Assembly (NCBI RefSeq): GCF_000283155.1
Contig: NW_004454162.1
Span: 55,183,904 to 55,247,903 of the forward strand
Origin: Ceratotherium simum simum
Taxonomy: Eukaryota > Chordata > Mammalia > Perissodactyla > Rhinocerotidae
DNA length: 64,000 nucleotides
Reading direction: 5' to 3'
A program made the translations under genes and the position numbers. This document shows positions 33,425-44,494 of the stretch, one piece after another. How positions within the stretch are numbered: the first letter of the stretch is position 1; each line of letters begins with the position of its first letter. The notes under the pieces are model-generated. The model made no database searches and was not told the origin of the DNA. It saw only the letters and a list, made by a program, of their open reading frames with translations.

Positions 33425-34525
33425 GGAACCAGACGTTCTTCAGACACAGACCACTTAAGGGCCGGGGTTTTCTTTATACACCTGAACTTTCCAAGTGCTT
33501 TGGCTTTTGACTCTTGCCAACATAACATAGGGTTAAGTCGCAACTTTATCAGCCAAAAGTCGCAACTCAGAGACCAGCCATTTGGATGAGGAAGGCAAAG
33601 AGAAGGATTTTCCCACTGTATCCAATGATGTCTCAAAGATCATGGCTCCCAGCTGTTCTGGTGACCAGACCCACGCTCTTCCTAACACCCTGCTCCATTG
33701 AGACATCATGGCTCTTTCTCAGTCAGAATGAATGTACGAGTTTGAGGGTGGTGCTCCCGGCTAGATTGGGATCCATTCTATTTCAGCGTGGGAAAATCAC
33801 TCCAAATATCAGAATATAAATAAAACAAGGACAATTAATGAGCAGCAGGGTCTGGGAACTGGAGCCAAACCAACCGCCCACCTGCAGCTCCTCTAAATCT
33901 TATGCTGTAATGAAGAGGAAAAAAAAAGAAAAAAATCAAAATCATGTGTTTAGTGTCGTATTCTCAAGCTGAGCAAATAATCCCTCCCCCTTTTTCATCC
34001 CTGTGTCTCTAGAGAACATAATACAAAATGAAATTCCAGGCTTGTTCCAATAATTTGAGAAGATAAACTTTCAAATTTTCAGAATTTATGTTCAGTTTGA
34101 ACAAGCACCTAGAGTTACATGCCCTCTAACCTCACAAGAGCCCCCCTTAAATCTCTGAAGGCCGAAATTTGGCAGTGAGAACAAACATTCTCACAGAAGA
34201 TTTCTTATCCTTCCTCCTTCCACTTAAATTTTAACTTCCTCGAAATGGCCCTCAGGGTTTCGTCTCAACAGGTCTTTCCCCGGTACCAGTAGGAGTATGG
34301 AAATATGAGAAGAAAATAACAGCATGAAAAGAGATTTCCAATTTCTGTAGGTTCCCAAAATGCTTCAGTCTGAGGTCTGTAGGAAGAATTGGAGTCATTT
34401 TTCATTTGATGTGAACTGTCTGATCTCTGCTCACGAGCCATTTTTGTTCAGCGGATACCCATTTGAAGTGGAGATCTTTCTCAATGCTCTATCCTAAGAA
34501 GCAGCCTTTGAAAAGACTATTATCT
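33425..34525. other. Unassigned stretch
   Basis: Unique sequence with a short purine run (GAGGAAAAAAAAAGAAAAAA) near 33915-33935. The frames at 33364-33636 minus and 33586-33819 plus are not recognisable and overlap one another. No exon called. Confidence 0.55.
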
Positions 34526-34529
34526 TTAC

Positions 34530-35285
34530 TTATTAATTCATTCATGCTTTTGCTTAATAAACACTTATTGAGCAGCTGCTATGTACTAGGGAAAGAGCCA
34601 AGTATCATTTTTACAAACACTGAGAAATGGCTCCTGCCCTTAAGAAGCTCTAAGGAGAAAGAGAATCAAGATGTGATGAAGGCTAGGGTGGCGTGCTGCG
34701 CAGAGGAGAGGCAGCCACTGCAAAATGGGTGAGGGGGGTGTGGCCTGAGAAAGGTTCCTCCAGGAGGAGATGCTTGACTAAGTCTTAAAGGAAAGCTGTG
34801 AATTAGCCCCACAGTGAATATCCCAACACAGAGAAAGGGGAGAACAGCACCATATTTGCAGAAGGGCAAGTAAATTGCTGAGGTTGGTACCATAAATCAG
34901 GCAGGCAATAAATCTGGAGAGTTAGGCAAGGTCAGATGATGAGAGGCCCTCTATTTCATTCTGAAGGTGATACAGAGCCATGGAAGGGTTTTACTCATGG
35001 CAATGACAGGAGAGACTCATAATTTCAGAGAGATTAATGTGACATGTTTGTAGGGGACGGACGAAAGAGGGACACACATGAGAAGAGAGAGAGAGATGCC
35101 AAATAGATGGTGACCACAGTGCCTCGGAGAGAAGTTAATACTTAAACTAAGGGAGTATTGAAGACCTAGAAAGAACCCAATGAAATAAATTCGATAAACC
35201 TGAGGAGGTAAAATTTTCAGGATCTGATAACCAGTTGGACAAATGGAAGGGAGCTAGAATTATTTCAAGGACAGAATGATTAAAA
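34530..35285 (-). mobile_element. L2 LINE 3' fragment, long
   Basis: Begins with the reverse-complemented terminus TTCATTCATGCTTTTGCTTA, AACACTTATTGAGCAGCTGC and TGGCTCCTGCCCTTAAGAAG. It continues into the coding part: GGTTCCTCCAGGAGGAGATG, GGTCAGATGATGAGAGGCCC, CCATGGAAGGGTTTTACTCA, AGATTAATGTGACATG and CTGAGGAGGTAAAATTTTCA. The composite SINE at 35295 was inserted at its upstream edge. The copy is heavily mutated. Confidence 0.85.
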
Positions 35286-35294
35286 AATAAACTA

Positions 35295-35604
35295 GTCGAG
35301 GCCGGCCCCATGGCTTTGCAGTTGTGTGCGTGCACTCCACTACTGGTGGCCCTGGTTTGGATCCCGGGCATGCACTGATGCACCGCTTGTCAGGCCATGC
35401 TGTGGCAGCATCCCACATACAGCAACTAGAAGGATGTGCAGCTATAACATGCAACTATCTACTGCGGCTTTGGGGAAACAAAAGGAGGAGGATTGGCAAT
35501 AGATGTTAGCTCAGAGCCGGTCTTCCTCAGCAAAAAGAGGAGGATTGGCATGGATGTTAGCTCAGGGCTGATCTTCCTCAAAAAATAAAAATAATAATAA
35601 TAGT
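35295..35604 (+). mobile_element. ERE-class SINE, long composite (A+B+C) form
   Basis: The head TCGAGGCCGGCCCCATGGCT is followed by a B-box-like GGTTTGGATCC, the B module (CAACTAGAAGGATGTGCAGC to CGGCTTTGGGG) and the C module with two GATGTTAGCTCAG repeats, then an AATAATAATAAT tail. The target-site duplication is AATAAACTA (35286-35294 and 35605-35613). Same architecture as the 30053 copy but more diverged in the head (for example GTTGTGTGCG where TTAAGTGCG is usual). Confidence 0.95.
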
Positions 35605-35613
35605 AATAAACTA

Positions 35614-36078
35614 TTCTTTTAAGGTTTGTTTCAGGGGGAGGGGTGGTTATTATTAGAACATCTACCCTGGCCTCTGAAATATGAAATATATGAAACGTTC
35701 TGAAGACAGGAAAAAGAAGAAGAGCACCTTTGGGTGCTTCTCTACCCATCACAACTGATTCTCGTTATCCTAGGAAGCCTTGTCTCTCAGATTAGTGTTC
35801 TATGTTCTAGACCTCAATGACTCTCTCAAAAACACACAAGCAAAGAAGTCTAAGACATCATTTGCTATGTGGAATAGTTTCAGTTTTGGCATCAACCTAA
35901 ATAATACCCTTTCAGTCATTTAGTCAACAGCGTTTACTGAGATTTATTCTGTGCCAAGCATTGCAAGTACAAGAAGAGATAGATCCTCTATTCAAATTGC
36001 TCTTTGTCTCATTTTCATTTGCATATTTGTGTATTTCTTTGATTGTTTGCTTGTATCTCATTATCATCATCATACATT
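35614..36078. other. Unassigned stretch
   Basis: Unique DNA. The only noteworthy part, near 35915-35975 (CATTTAGTCAACAGCGTTTA...TTCTGTGCCAAGCATTGC), resembles a very old L2/MIR terminus. Confidence 0.5.
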
Positions 36079-36082
36079 ACAG

Positions 36083-36270
36083 CAGTGGTCCTCAAACTGT
36101 AGCATGAATAACAATCACATGGAGAGCTTGTTAAACTAGTTTCCTAGGCCTTAATCTCAGAGATTATGGTTCAGTAGGTCAGTTGGAGTAGGGCCCATGA
36201 ATTTGCATTTCTAGCGATTTTAATGCTGCTGCCAATATTGCTGATCTGAGGACCACAATCTGAGACTCTC
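36083..36270 (+). mobile_element. MER5A-type hAT DNA transposon
   Basis: A nearly complete element runs CAGTGGTCCTCAAACTGTAG, ACAATCACATGGAGAGCTTG, TTATGGTTCAGTAGGTCAGT, CCCATGAATTTGCATTTCTA and GATCTGAGGACCACAATCTG, then GAGACTCTC. The terminal inverted repeats are imperfect. It has no coding capacity. Confidence 0.9.
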
Positions 36271-36274
36271 TTGT

Positions 36275-36955
36275 TTACAGCTTTGAGTGAGAGTAACTTT
36301 GATCTGTGAAGCAATGTGAGGTTCTTTCCTCTGGTCCTAAAGGATCTCTAATATGGAACTGACGTCAATGGGAATTACACAAGCCACAAAGGTGTCACAC
36401 TGAGGCCTTAAGTGTTTATGACCAGCCCCTCACCACCTAGCTCTCACCTCCTGTTTTTCAGCTGCATTTCCCATTGGGCATTGCTGTTGCTATTGGTCTC
36501 TAAGTTGCTGTAGTTATGGCTCTTGATGAGGTCAAACAGTCCCAGCTGGAGAGACTTGAGAAGTGGGAGCAAACTTTCCTCTGTCCGAACTTCTTTTATC
36601 CTGTCTGAACTTAGAAGTCAAAGATTAATAAACTGACTGCCTAATCACCTGTAAAAGGTGGCAAGATTTGCCAAATATTACCAGACACTGGAAACGCTGT
36701 GATGATCAGCTTGGGGCCAGTCACACAGTTACCCTGGACCACAGAAAAGATAAATGGGTAAGACCCTGTCTCGCAGTAGCATTGTGAATTTAATGGCTTG
36801 CCAATTGCTTTGGCTATGAGTTAGTTTTCTTGTGAATGGTTTCAAATTGTGGATCTCTTCTAGGTGGAGTTACTAACCCTTCAGTTTATTTATAATATTG
36901 AGGAGTTTTTCTGGTCTTTGCCTTTAGGTGTGTATTTTTCAGTCTCACATACGGG
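36275..36955. other. Unassigned stretch
   Basis: Unique sequence without an exon, RNA or named repeat that I can support. Confidence 0.6.
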
Positions 36956-36959
36956 AAAA

Positions 36960-37420
36960 TCAAGCAAGAAATTGAGTAATTCAAGTATCAAGTGAAGAAA
37001 GAGCAGTGGGACTGAAAAGAAGGGACAAATTTAAAGGATATTGTAAAGCAAATGTTAAAAGACACGGCTTCTCCAATGGGACTATCTGGGATGAGAAGAG
37101 GTAGTTGAAGTTAACTCCCAGTTTCCCAGGAGAAGGATGGCATCAATTACATAAATATGGAGATTGAGGAGGGATCGGTTTAGGTAAAAAGCAGCTGGGT
37201 TCTGTTTTCGACATCCAGGTGACAGTGGGGCAGCCAGGTGGAAGTGTTTTGAAAGAATTATAAATCCAGGACTGGAGTTTGGGTGAGAACAGTGGCTTGG
37301 AGGATGGCGTTGAGACAGCCCTACTTAGAAGCGAAAATTAAACCCTGTCAATGATGAGCTCACCGAGAGCGGGTCTGTGAAGGAACAGTCAGAGGATTGA
37401 GGACTCAGCCTAACAGTCCT
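36960..37420 (-). mobile_element. L2 LINE coding-region fragment
   Basis: Reverse-complement L2 segments in order: GACAAATTTAAAGGATATTG, TAGTTGAAGTTAACTCCCAG, GAAGGATGGCATCAATTACA, TGGGTTCTGTTTTCGACATC, CAGGTGACAGTGGGGCAGCC and AATTATAAATCCAGGACTGG. This is the part just upstream of the L2 3' end and corresponds to the region carried by the fragment at 54660-55780 in the opposite orientation. Confidence 0.75.
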
Positions 37421-37974
37421 TCCAGAAAGGTTTCAAAAAGTTCTTCTTGGATTTGATACCTTGTGTATTTTCAGTGCAGCATTTTCGTTAAAATGGAAGT
37501 GGTATTTCTGGAACACAGGATAGAGTTGCCAATGGAGAGATACCCCATGTGCCTGGGTGTGCACATGTCCACTTGCATATGTACCCACCTGTGTAGAAAA
37601 AATTTGCCAATTTGCTTAATTTGCACGGTTTAGAGGTTTAATTGCGGGCATTTTCAGTTCTCTCAGACAGGCATAATAAGATAGTCTGAAATGGCCTCCT
37701 AACAACCATTAAAACGTCTGTAGCTTTTCTCCTTTTTTCCATATCATTCATGCCATGTGATACTGATGTGGGGATACTTTCCAGCCACATTTGAGAAGCC
37801 TCCCCTGAAGTTGCAAACCCTATGGTTTGGAAGAGAGATTTCAAATAACTCAAAATATACAGTGTAAACAAACTGGCCTTTTAGTATGAAGTGTACTAAA
37901 TTAAAGAAACCAGATGCTTTGGTTGGCTTGGAACAGCTGGATTATGACTGGCTCTCCTTCACTAACCATTTTCT
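37421..37974. other. Unassigned stretch
   Basis: Unique DNA. The 77-residue minus frame at 37638-37871 has no recognisable features. Confidence 0.55.
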
Positions 37975-38283
37975 TTGGAGCCTCCTCACCTTCTCCCCCT
38001 CGTCCTCTCTCCCTCCTCGCCCTCGACCTCTCTCTGCCTCTCTCCTCCCCCATCCCTCCTGCTCTATCTGGTTTTTGTTTTCAGACAGCCACAAGCTCAT
38101 CAGATACAGGAGACATATCACCCAAACATCAAATGGTTTCTGAAAATGCAGTTGTTCATTTAAATTGTTTGCCTGTACTCATAAAAACGTGCTTACTGGA
38201 AACCTGGTGTGGGAGTCTGAATCACACCTTCAATCATAGTTCTTAATGTGAAGGACTTACTTTTCTATGTAACAATTTTTTTT

Positions 38284-38491
38284 TTTTTATTTTATTTATT
38301 TATTTATTTTTTCCCCCCAAAGCCCCAGTAGATAGTTGTATGTCATAGCTGCACATCCTTCTAGTTGCTGTATGTGGGACGCGGCCTCAGCATGGCCAGA
38401 GAAGCGGTGCGTGGGTGCTCGCCCGGGATCTGAACCCCGGACGCCAGCAGCAGAGCGCGCTCACTTAACCGCTAAGCCATGGGGCTGGCCC
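38284..38491 (-). mobile_element. ERE-class SINE (A+B form), inserted in copy A
   Basis: The plus strand reads a T-rich tail, then CCCCAAAGCCCCAGTAGATA, TCCTTCTAGTTGCTGTATGT, GATCTGAACCCCGGACG and AACCGCTAAGCCATGGGGCT, that is, the reverse of the A+B form. The target-site duplication is TGTAACAATTTTTTT (38269-38283 and 38492-38506). Because the homologous stretch at 56.4-56.9 kb has no SINE, the insertion followed the split of the two copies. Confidence 0.96.
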
Positions 38492-38507
38492 TGTAACAAT
38501 TTTTTTG

Positions 38508-38625
38508 ACTTAAAAGTTAAACATTAATTACTAAACATTTTTAAATTATTAATTATTGAATAATTACTAAAATTATTACTAAATTATTAAAACATTATTA
38601 AATTATTAAACTATTCCTCTTTCAA
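38508..38625. repeat. AT-rich low-complexity tract
   Basis: Degenerate TTATTAAA/AATTATTA repeats, probably expansion of the AT-rich segment of copy A. The counterpart in copy B (around 56665-56705) is much shorter. Confidence 0.75.
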
Positions 38626-38789
38626 TACTACCAACTGGGACATTTTATAGGGTCTCTAGGAAATAAATCACTTAGATCTGTAAATCTCCAAGTTATTTAC
38701 CCATATAAAATCAGAAAGCCTCACAACCCTCTGAGAAAGGAGTCTAAACCAAAATATCCCAGTTCATTAAAAGTTAGATGAATCTCAAT

Positions 38790-41700
38790 AAAATTGAGTG
38801 GCTTTGACACAGAAGCTTTTACTGGCCAAATCAATGCTATCTTAAATCAACTGATACCGTGGGAAATTATTTAGTTAATGTGGATTGAAATCCACTTTCA
38901 TCTGAAATATCTAGAGAACTGTACCCGAAAGGTATTTTCAGCTTGAACTCTAGGGATAGGATCTCAAGAAAGGGAAGCAAAGAGGGAAGGGAAGAGAAAT
39001 TTCACACAGCCTGAAAGATCAGCACTATCGCCTCACTGATCAGGATACCAGAGAGTCGGGGGCGACCTGAAGTTCCTGTGGTTTAAGAGGAACACCAGTA
39101 GTCTCAGGCTTAGCTAATAAAGGTGCTCGTGACAGCTGTGAAATCCTGTTGTATTTCAACTGGATAAGGGAATCTTGTTGTAGACCAGGGCGCCTGTACA
39201 AGTATTGATGTTCTCCCCTTAGGGGGAAATGTCTGTTGTGCTTTAGCAAGTCAAAGCCTAGGAGTGGCACTGGTTTCAGATAATTTGGTGTGGGGGGGCA
39301 TTTCATTGCATTTCAGTAAGGTGGAAAAAACACTCCACAAATTCTCCACAGCCTCTTTTTTTCTCCAGAAGACCCATCACCACCACCCTTTCTCTCCACC
39401 TCCTTTCCCTTCTGGGTCTCAGCTCTGGGCCGGTGACTGGCCCCTGTGGCTTAGTTCTGGCACTTGCAGGAGGGCCTGGTGGAATGGATAGGGCACATCC
39501 TGGAGATGATCCTTCCGATGTTTCCCCACCCCAGTTGAGCCTCACAATAAATCTTTTCAAAAATTCACTGTTGTCTTAGAGACACTTTAGAGGGTATCAA
39601 AGGGGTAACTGATGCACCAAAGATATAGGACCTTTTTGTTGGTGTGCCTTTTATTTCACAGTCTGATTTCACTTCCCAGTTCCGAAACAGCAAAGGAAAA
39701 ATAGGTCTACCACTCCTTCCTGCCGCATCACTCACTTCTCAGAACCAGGAAAAAAAAGAATTATTCTTTTTGTAGAAACTACACATAGAGAATGAGTCAG
39801 GAAATTTTGTGTGTGTGTCTTGACTTTGCATACTTATGCCAAAAGTACTGTCCTAGTACTAGTCTGTTTTGAAATTTATGGGGATCTGTAAAAAGCAAAG
39901 ACAAAACCTTCTGAGCTGGGAGCCCAGTCTGTCTCGCTTTTGTAAGGCACTGGGAGGCTGGGTGTCAGAGAAACAGCTCCGTGCCTGGCTGCCTCTTGGC
40001 TGACGGAATCAGTTAACATCCCCAGGCAGATATGGAAACCTTGACTTTCATCAGTAGGATGCTGGCTGGCCAGGGGATGCAGAGCTAAAGGCAAAGAGTT
40101 GAGGAAAAATGATGGAAAGAAAAGTCAATACCAAAAAGTAAAAGGAATTTATGAAGAAATCTCATCCTTCTCCAGAACGGCTCCACTTGTCATTCTGGGA
40201 AGTGAAGATTAAGTGTCCTATTTCCTGTGGGTCTTTGCCCACTTGCATCCCTGGCTTCACTGTGCTCCACCTCTCTGGGCGACGCTGAGATGACAGAGTG
40301 TGACCCAGATGCAGAAGCCACACAGCAGACTCAGCAGTCTTTTACAACGCATGCCTCTCTCAGGAAATTAGGGAGCTCTGAGCTTTGTGTTTTTTAGGTT
40401 ACTCATCCTCAGAGTGTCCACCCATAGTACCCTTCCACTTTTGCTTTATCGGCCAAGTTTGACAGTCTCCTTCAGGCTGTGATGGCTTCTTTCTTATGTA
40501 GGGATGCTTAACATTTGTCCAACAGGTAGTTATTCTGCAGCACTTTCTAACAGGCCCCACCGAAATGCCTTTGTCAAAAGGGAACATTTCCCGTTATTTT
40601 TTCTAGGATTGGATTGTGTATCTGGGTAAGTGGAGTTAGGAGCCTTGTACTTGGCAGCCCTCCGGCACCCAGCGCCATCCTGAAGAGGCTGTACCATGCT
40701 GTTGCATCGACTCTCACAATCGTATTCCTTTCCAGGTCTAGTATGACGCTACTTACACGTTCAGAATCCTAGTTCATTTCTTAGTGGCTTATAAATATTC
40801 CCATAGGCTATCTGCTTTTTCCCTTCACTTTCCTTCTTTTATTCCACTTTGGCCCCACACTGAAACTTTTCCGAAAGGCACATATCATAACATTGGTATA
40901 TGCCGGAATGCAGTCTCTCTGTTCCCGACCAATGCATCCACGATGATTTACGAAAACCTTGACACCAACTTGACCAGGAGTGTGCGTTTCATCCTAGGGT
41001 GAATTTTCATTGCATCTCCTTTGACTGAGGACTAAAGATGCAGATATTTTACTCAGGATAAAAAAGGCAAAAAGGAAAGTACTGTTATTAGAGACGCTCG
41101 GCAGCGGCTTGAGGATGTCAGCAGCTGAAGCTGTGTGCAGACAGCGCCAAGTGGACGGAGCCGCCGCTTTGGGAGAAGACGGAGGAGCCAGCTGTTATTC
41201 CCATTGGCACCGGAATGTGCCAATCACCACCCAAACTGCGGGAGCCTGAGCCAGCTTCTGGGGCAGGAGCGAGTTCACACGCCAACTGAAAAGGGCCTGT
41301 TGTTTCTGTGTGTCAAAATGCTATCTGCAGCTCTTTACGTACTTCTCTCTCAAAGAGACCACCCATTCTCCCGTCATAGGGTGGAAGGAGAGAGAAAGGA
41401 CATTGAGGAAGGAAACATCTTTCTCTTTCATTTTACATTGTTATACCAAATAATTATATGGTTTAAATGTTGATTAGAGCACGGCTGGGCATCTTATGCT
41501 GATTAATGGTGCAGACATAAACAAATACCAGTGAATTTCGGAGGGTGACTAATGCACCGTCCCATATGGATCAGTCCATTTTCCCAAGCTCTCTATCTGG
41601 GAACCAGAAATTTTGGCTAATAAAAAACAGTACTTCAAAATTTCCCTAAGAAACTTTTTACCTCTAAGCAGAAAGAGAAAAAACATTTTCCTCTAAGTTT

Positions 41701-42815
41701 GTTTGCCACAAAGTAGCAAGAGCAAGAGACATTTTCCCCCAAAATATATTCTGACTTAGAATTTAAGTCAATTCCATGAAAATGAGGCCTAGTTAACTTT
41801 TACTTTGGCGGTATGTAAACAGTTTTGGGGGTTCCAAAAGCACTAACTTAGACAAACAATTAGAAAGCAATAACTTCATGTCCCTACTTTTCAGTATGTC
41901 TAAGGCATGCAAAATTTCCTAATTAAACAGCATAGTCTTCTCCAAAAGAGAGAGAAAAAAAGAATCCTTCTCATGTATACGTATTCCTACTTTGTGGAAT
42001 ATATATGTATACGTATTCCTTATTTTAGAGCAATTTGTTCTCATGTGCTTCTTTAGACACGTAATGCAGTGTAGACACGGAGCAAGCAGTTACGTTCTAC
42101 AACTGAAATTGGTAAATCTTTTGCTCTTAGAACTACTCCAGAAATTTAAATTAAAAAATAAGCAAAATAATTCGACTTTCCATTGTTTCCGCAAGTCCAC
42201 TGTGCTGGGAGAAAGTCTTTTCTCTAAATCTCATAAGGAACAGTGGACAATCAGCGGCGATTCTGTGGGGCGAGCCATCCCATTACCAGTAGACCAGTGC
42301 CAGGAAGACCTAAAGTTCAATGTTGCTCTGATTTCTTTTACAAGGACAGCTGCAAACCAAACAAGTGGGCTGCTAAGGAGCATTCCTGAAAATTGGACAG
42401 AATAGAGATGGGAGCAGGTGGAGACAGGTGTGCAGAGTCAGTGCAGGAATGTGCTGTACAGGAACTGTACGTGTTATAACATGTCATACTGGAGGGGAGA
42501 GAGGAAGAGAGAAGAGGCTACTCCACAATGTGGGAGTGAAGCCTGGTGACCGTCTTTACAGAGATGTTACAGACAACCTCTCTTGGTGTTAGGAGAGAAA
42601 ACAAGAGAAACTGGTTCAAAAACTCGCAAACGCTAATTGAGAGTATGCTACATGTGTCATGCTCTGCTGGATGTCCCAGACTCAGGGACAGCGTATGCTG
42701 TGTGAGGAGACCCGTTAAGGCAAGGACATGTAAAAAGTTTTCAGAGCACAATGCAAGACATCAGGACCACAAATGTCATATGGCAAAATGGGATTAGGAG
42801 CCAAGTGACCGAAGA
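38790..42815. other. Unassigned 4-kb stretch, mostly unique
   Basis: No named repeat was seen over 4 kb, unusual for this window. Features inside are a CpG-dense patch at 41090-41230 (ACGGAGCCGCCGCTTTGGG at its core), a short direct repeat ATGTATACGTATTCCT near 41975 and 42007, and open frames of up to 137 residues (41992-42405 plus) without domains. The region is a reasonable place to look for conserved elements or distal exons, but I can support none. Confidence 0.5.
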
Positions 42816-42819
42816 CCAC

Positions 42820-43115
42820 ATATGATATGATTCCATTTACATGAAATGTCCAGAATAGGGAAATTTACAGAGGCAGAAAGTAAACTAGAGCCAAGGAGAG
42901 TAGGGTGAGGGCCTAGGAGGGGGATAACTAATGTGTATAGGGTTTCTTTTGGAGGCGATGAAAATGTTCTAAAGTTGACTGTGGTGATGGTTGCACATGT
43001 CTATACTAAAAACTATTGACTTGTACACTTTAAATGGATGAATTATGTGGTTTGTAAATTATATCTTGATAAAGCCATTATTTTAAAAATGTAAAGTAAT
43101 AAAAAATTTGGAAAA
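42820..43115 (+). mobile_element. L1 3' UTR fragment (old)
   Basis: TATGATATGATTCCATTTAC, ATGAAATGTCCAGAATAGGG, GGCAGAAAGTAAACTAGAGC, TGGTGATGGTTGCACATGTC and TTGTACACTTTAAATGGATG, followed by GTAAATTATATCTTGATAAA and an A-rich end, are hallmark segments of a mammalian L1M-type 3' UTR. Confidence 0.9.
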
Positions 43116-44494
43116 AAGAAAAGCCAAGTAACCGGAAGGAGCAATAAATACTCCAGGAGTGGGGTCTTCTTCCTCAGACCCCCACCCCCAGCCTGTAATC
43201 TTTCCCTGCCTTCCCACAGGAACAAAACAGAGGGAGCTGTGACGTGTTCTTGCTCACCTAGAAACGGTGAAACACAAGTAAAACTCTTCAAAGAACACAG
43301 CGGCCTCATTTTCTACCACATTTGAAGCCCACTTAAATGTGTGGCTTGATGAGGTCCCAATTCAATCCTAGAAGAATCGTGAGCTTTTGAATTATTTTCC
43401 AACTCCTTTTCCAGACAAAAGGGCTTTAGCTTACAGCAACACAAACTGTTGGATAAAAAGGGTAGACGTTCTAGCTCTCTGAGGCCCTCTCATAAATAAC
43501 AAAAAAGATTGGCATCAGGTAGGTCTTACCTGAGACTACAGCACTTACAAAGTTCTTCTATTTGAATTTATTTCAAGCAGTCAATAAATAAATGGTTCCA
43601 TGCTATTAAAAATGGAGAAAAGAGAAGACGACAAACATGTGCTTCTACCTCCTGCAATTTGGTCCATTTCCCCAGCTCCCGTCTCAGAGAAAGATGCAAT
43701 TGTTCACTTGATGACCCTGGTACCCAGCATATTTTCTTTGGGGCCATATTTTGAATATTATTTTTGTATAAAGCCAAGTAAATGAATGGGGAAGTTGAAA
43801 AACATAATCAGAATGTTATATTGACACCGTTGTAGATTTTCCGAATGCTGAAAAACAAGAAATGAATGGAAATGAGTTTGCCAAAGTGAACATTTTATGC
43901 ATCTTTATATAAGGCATATTCCCAAGTGGAAAAAAATGCACTTGGATAAAATAAAATAGCAAAATATTTGTTGAACATTTTTAATTTATGACATATATTT
44001 TTCACATTTAAGCAGAACCCTTCCCCACAGGGACTTACATTCTAAACATCTACTTCTCTGTGTTTGTCTTTTTTTCTCTTCTTTATTTCTATCTCTAGTA
44101 CTCAGAAGGCACTTTTAGCTATTTGCTAGGAGCTACAAATATTCTGCCCAACCACAGGCATATAATCTACCTGGAACCATCCGTCTTTCCAAACTACCTA
44201 TCTTATCGAAAGATACAGTGATTGCTAGTGATTGTGTAGACCCTCTGAAATATGACAAGACACCAAATGAGGTTTTTAAACTAATCCAAAGAGTCCTATA
44301 TTAATATTAATGTTGAATGACCTGGAAATGACTGTTCATTTTGTACCATCAGAGATGTTATCAGGGATATCCTTCCATCGGCAGGGTAGCGTGAGTCCCT
44401 TCACATAGCCATGAGAAAGGCTGAACATGTGTAGAGCATCAAGGTTTGGAGAACAAAGCTATGCTGAAAATTCTAGAAAAGGCCCAGAAATAAA
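43116..44494. other. Unassigned stretch
   Basis: AT-rich unique sequence. The opposing 43568-43777 minus and 43600-43785 plus frames are chance frames. No repeat that I can name. Confidence 0.55.

Larger units (their letters stand above)
37975..38785 (+). repeat. Acceptor-like module, copy A (interrupted by a SINE)
   Basis: A C/T-rich tract of about 100 bases ends in GGTTTTTGTTTTCAG at 38085, the shape of a 3' splice site. An open frame follows from there to a TAA at 38244-38246. The downstream 3' portion (CTTTCAATACTACCAACTGG, CATTTTATAGGGTCTCTAGG, CAGTTCATTAAAAGTTAGAT) resumes after the inserted SINE at 38284-38491. The whole is co-linear with 56350-56865. The encoded residues after the AG (TATSSSDTGDISPKHQMVSE) match no family I know, and an LTR or other repeat origin is equally possible. 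Confidence 0.6.
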
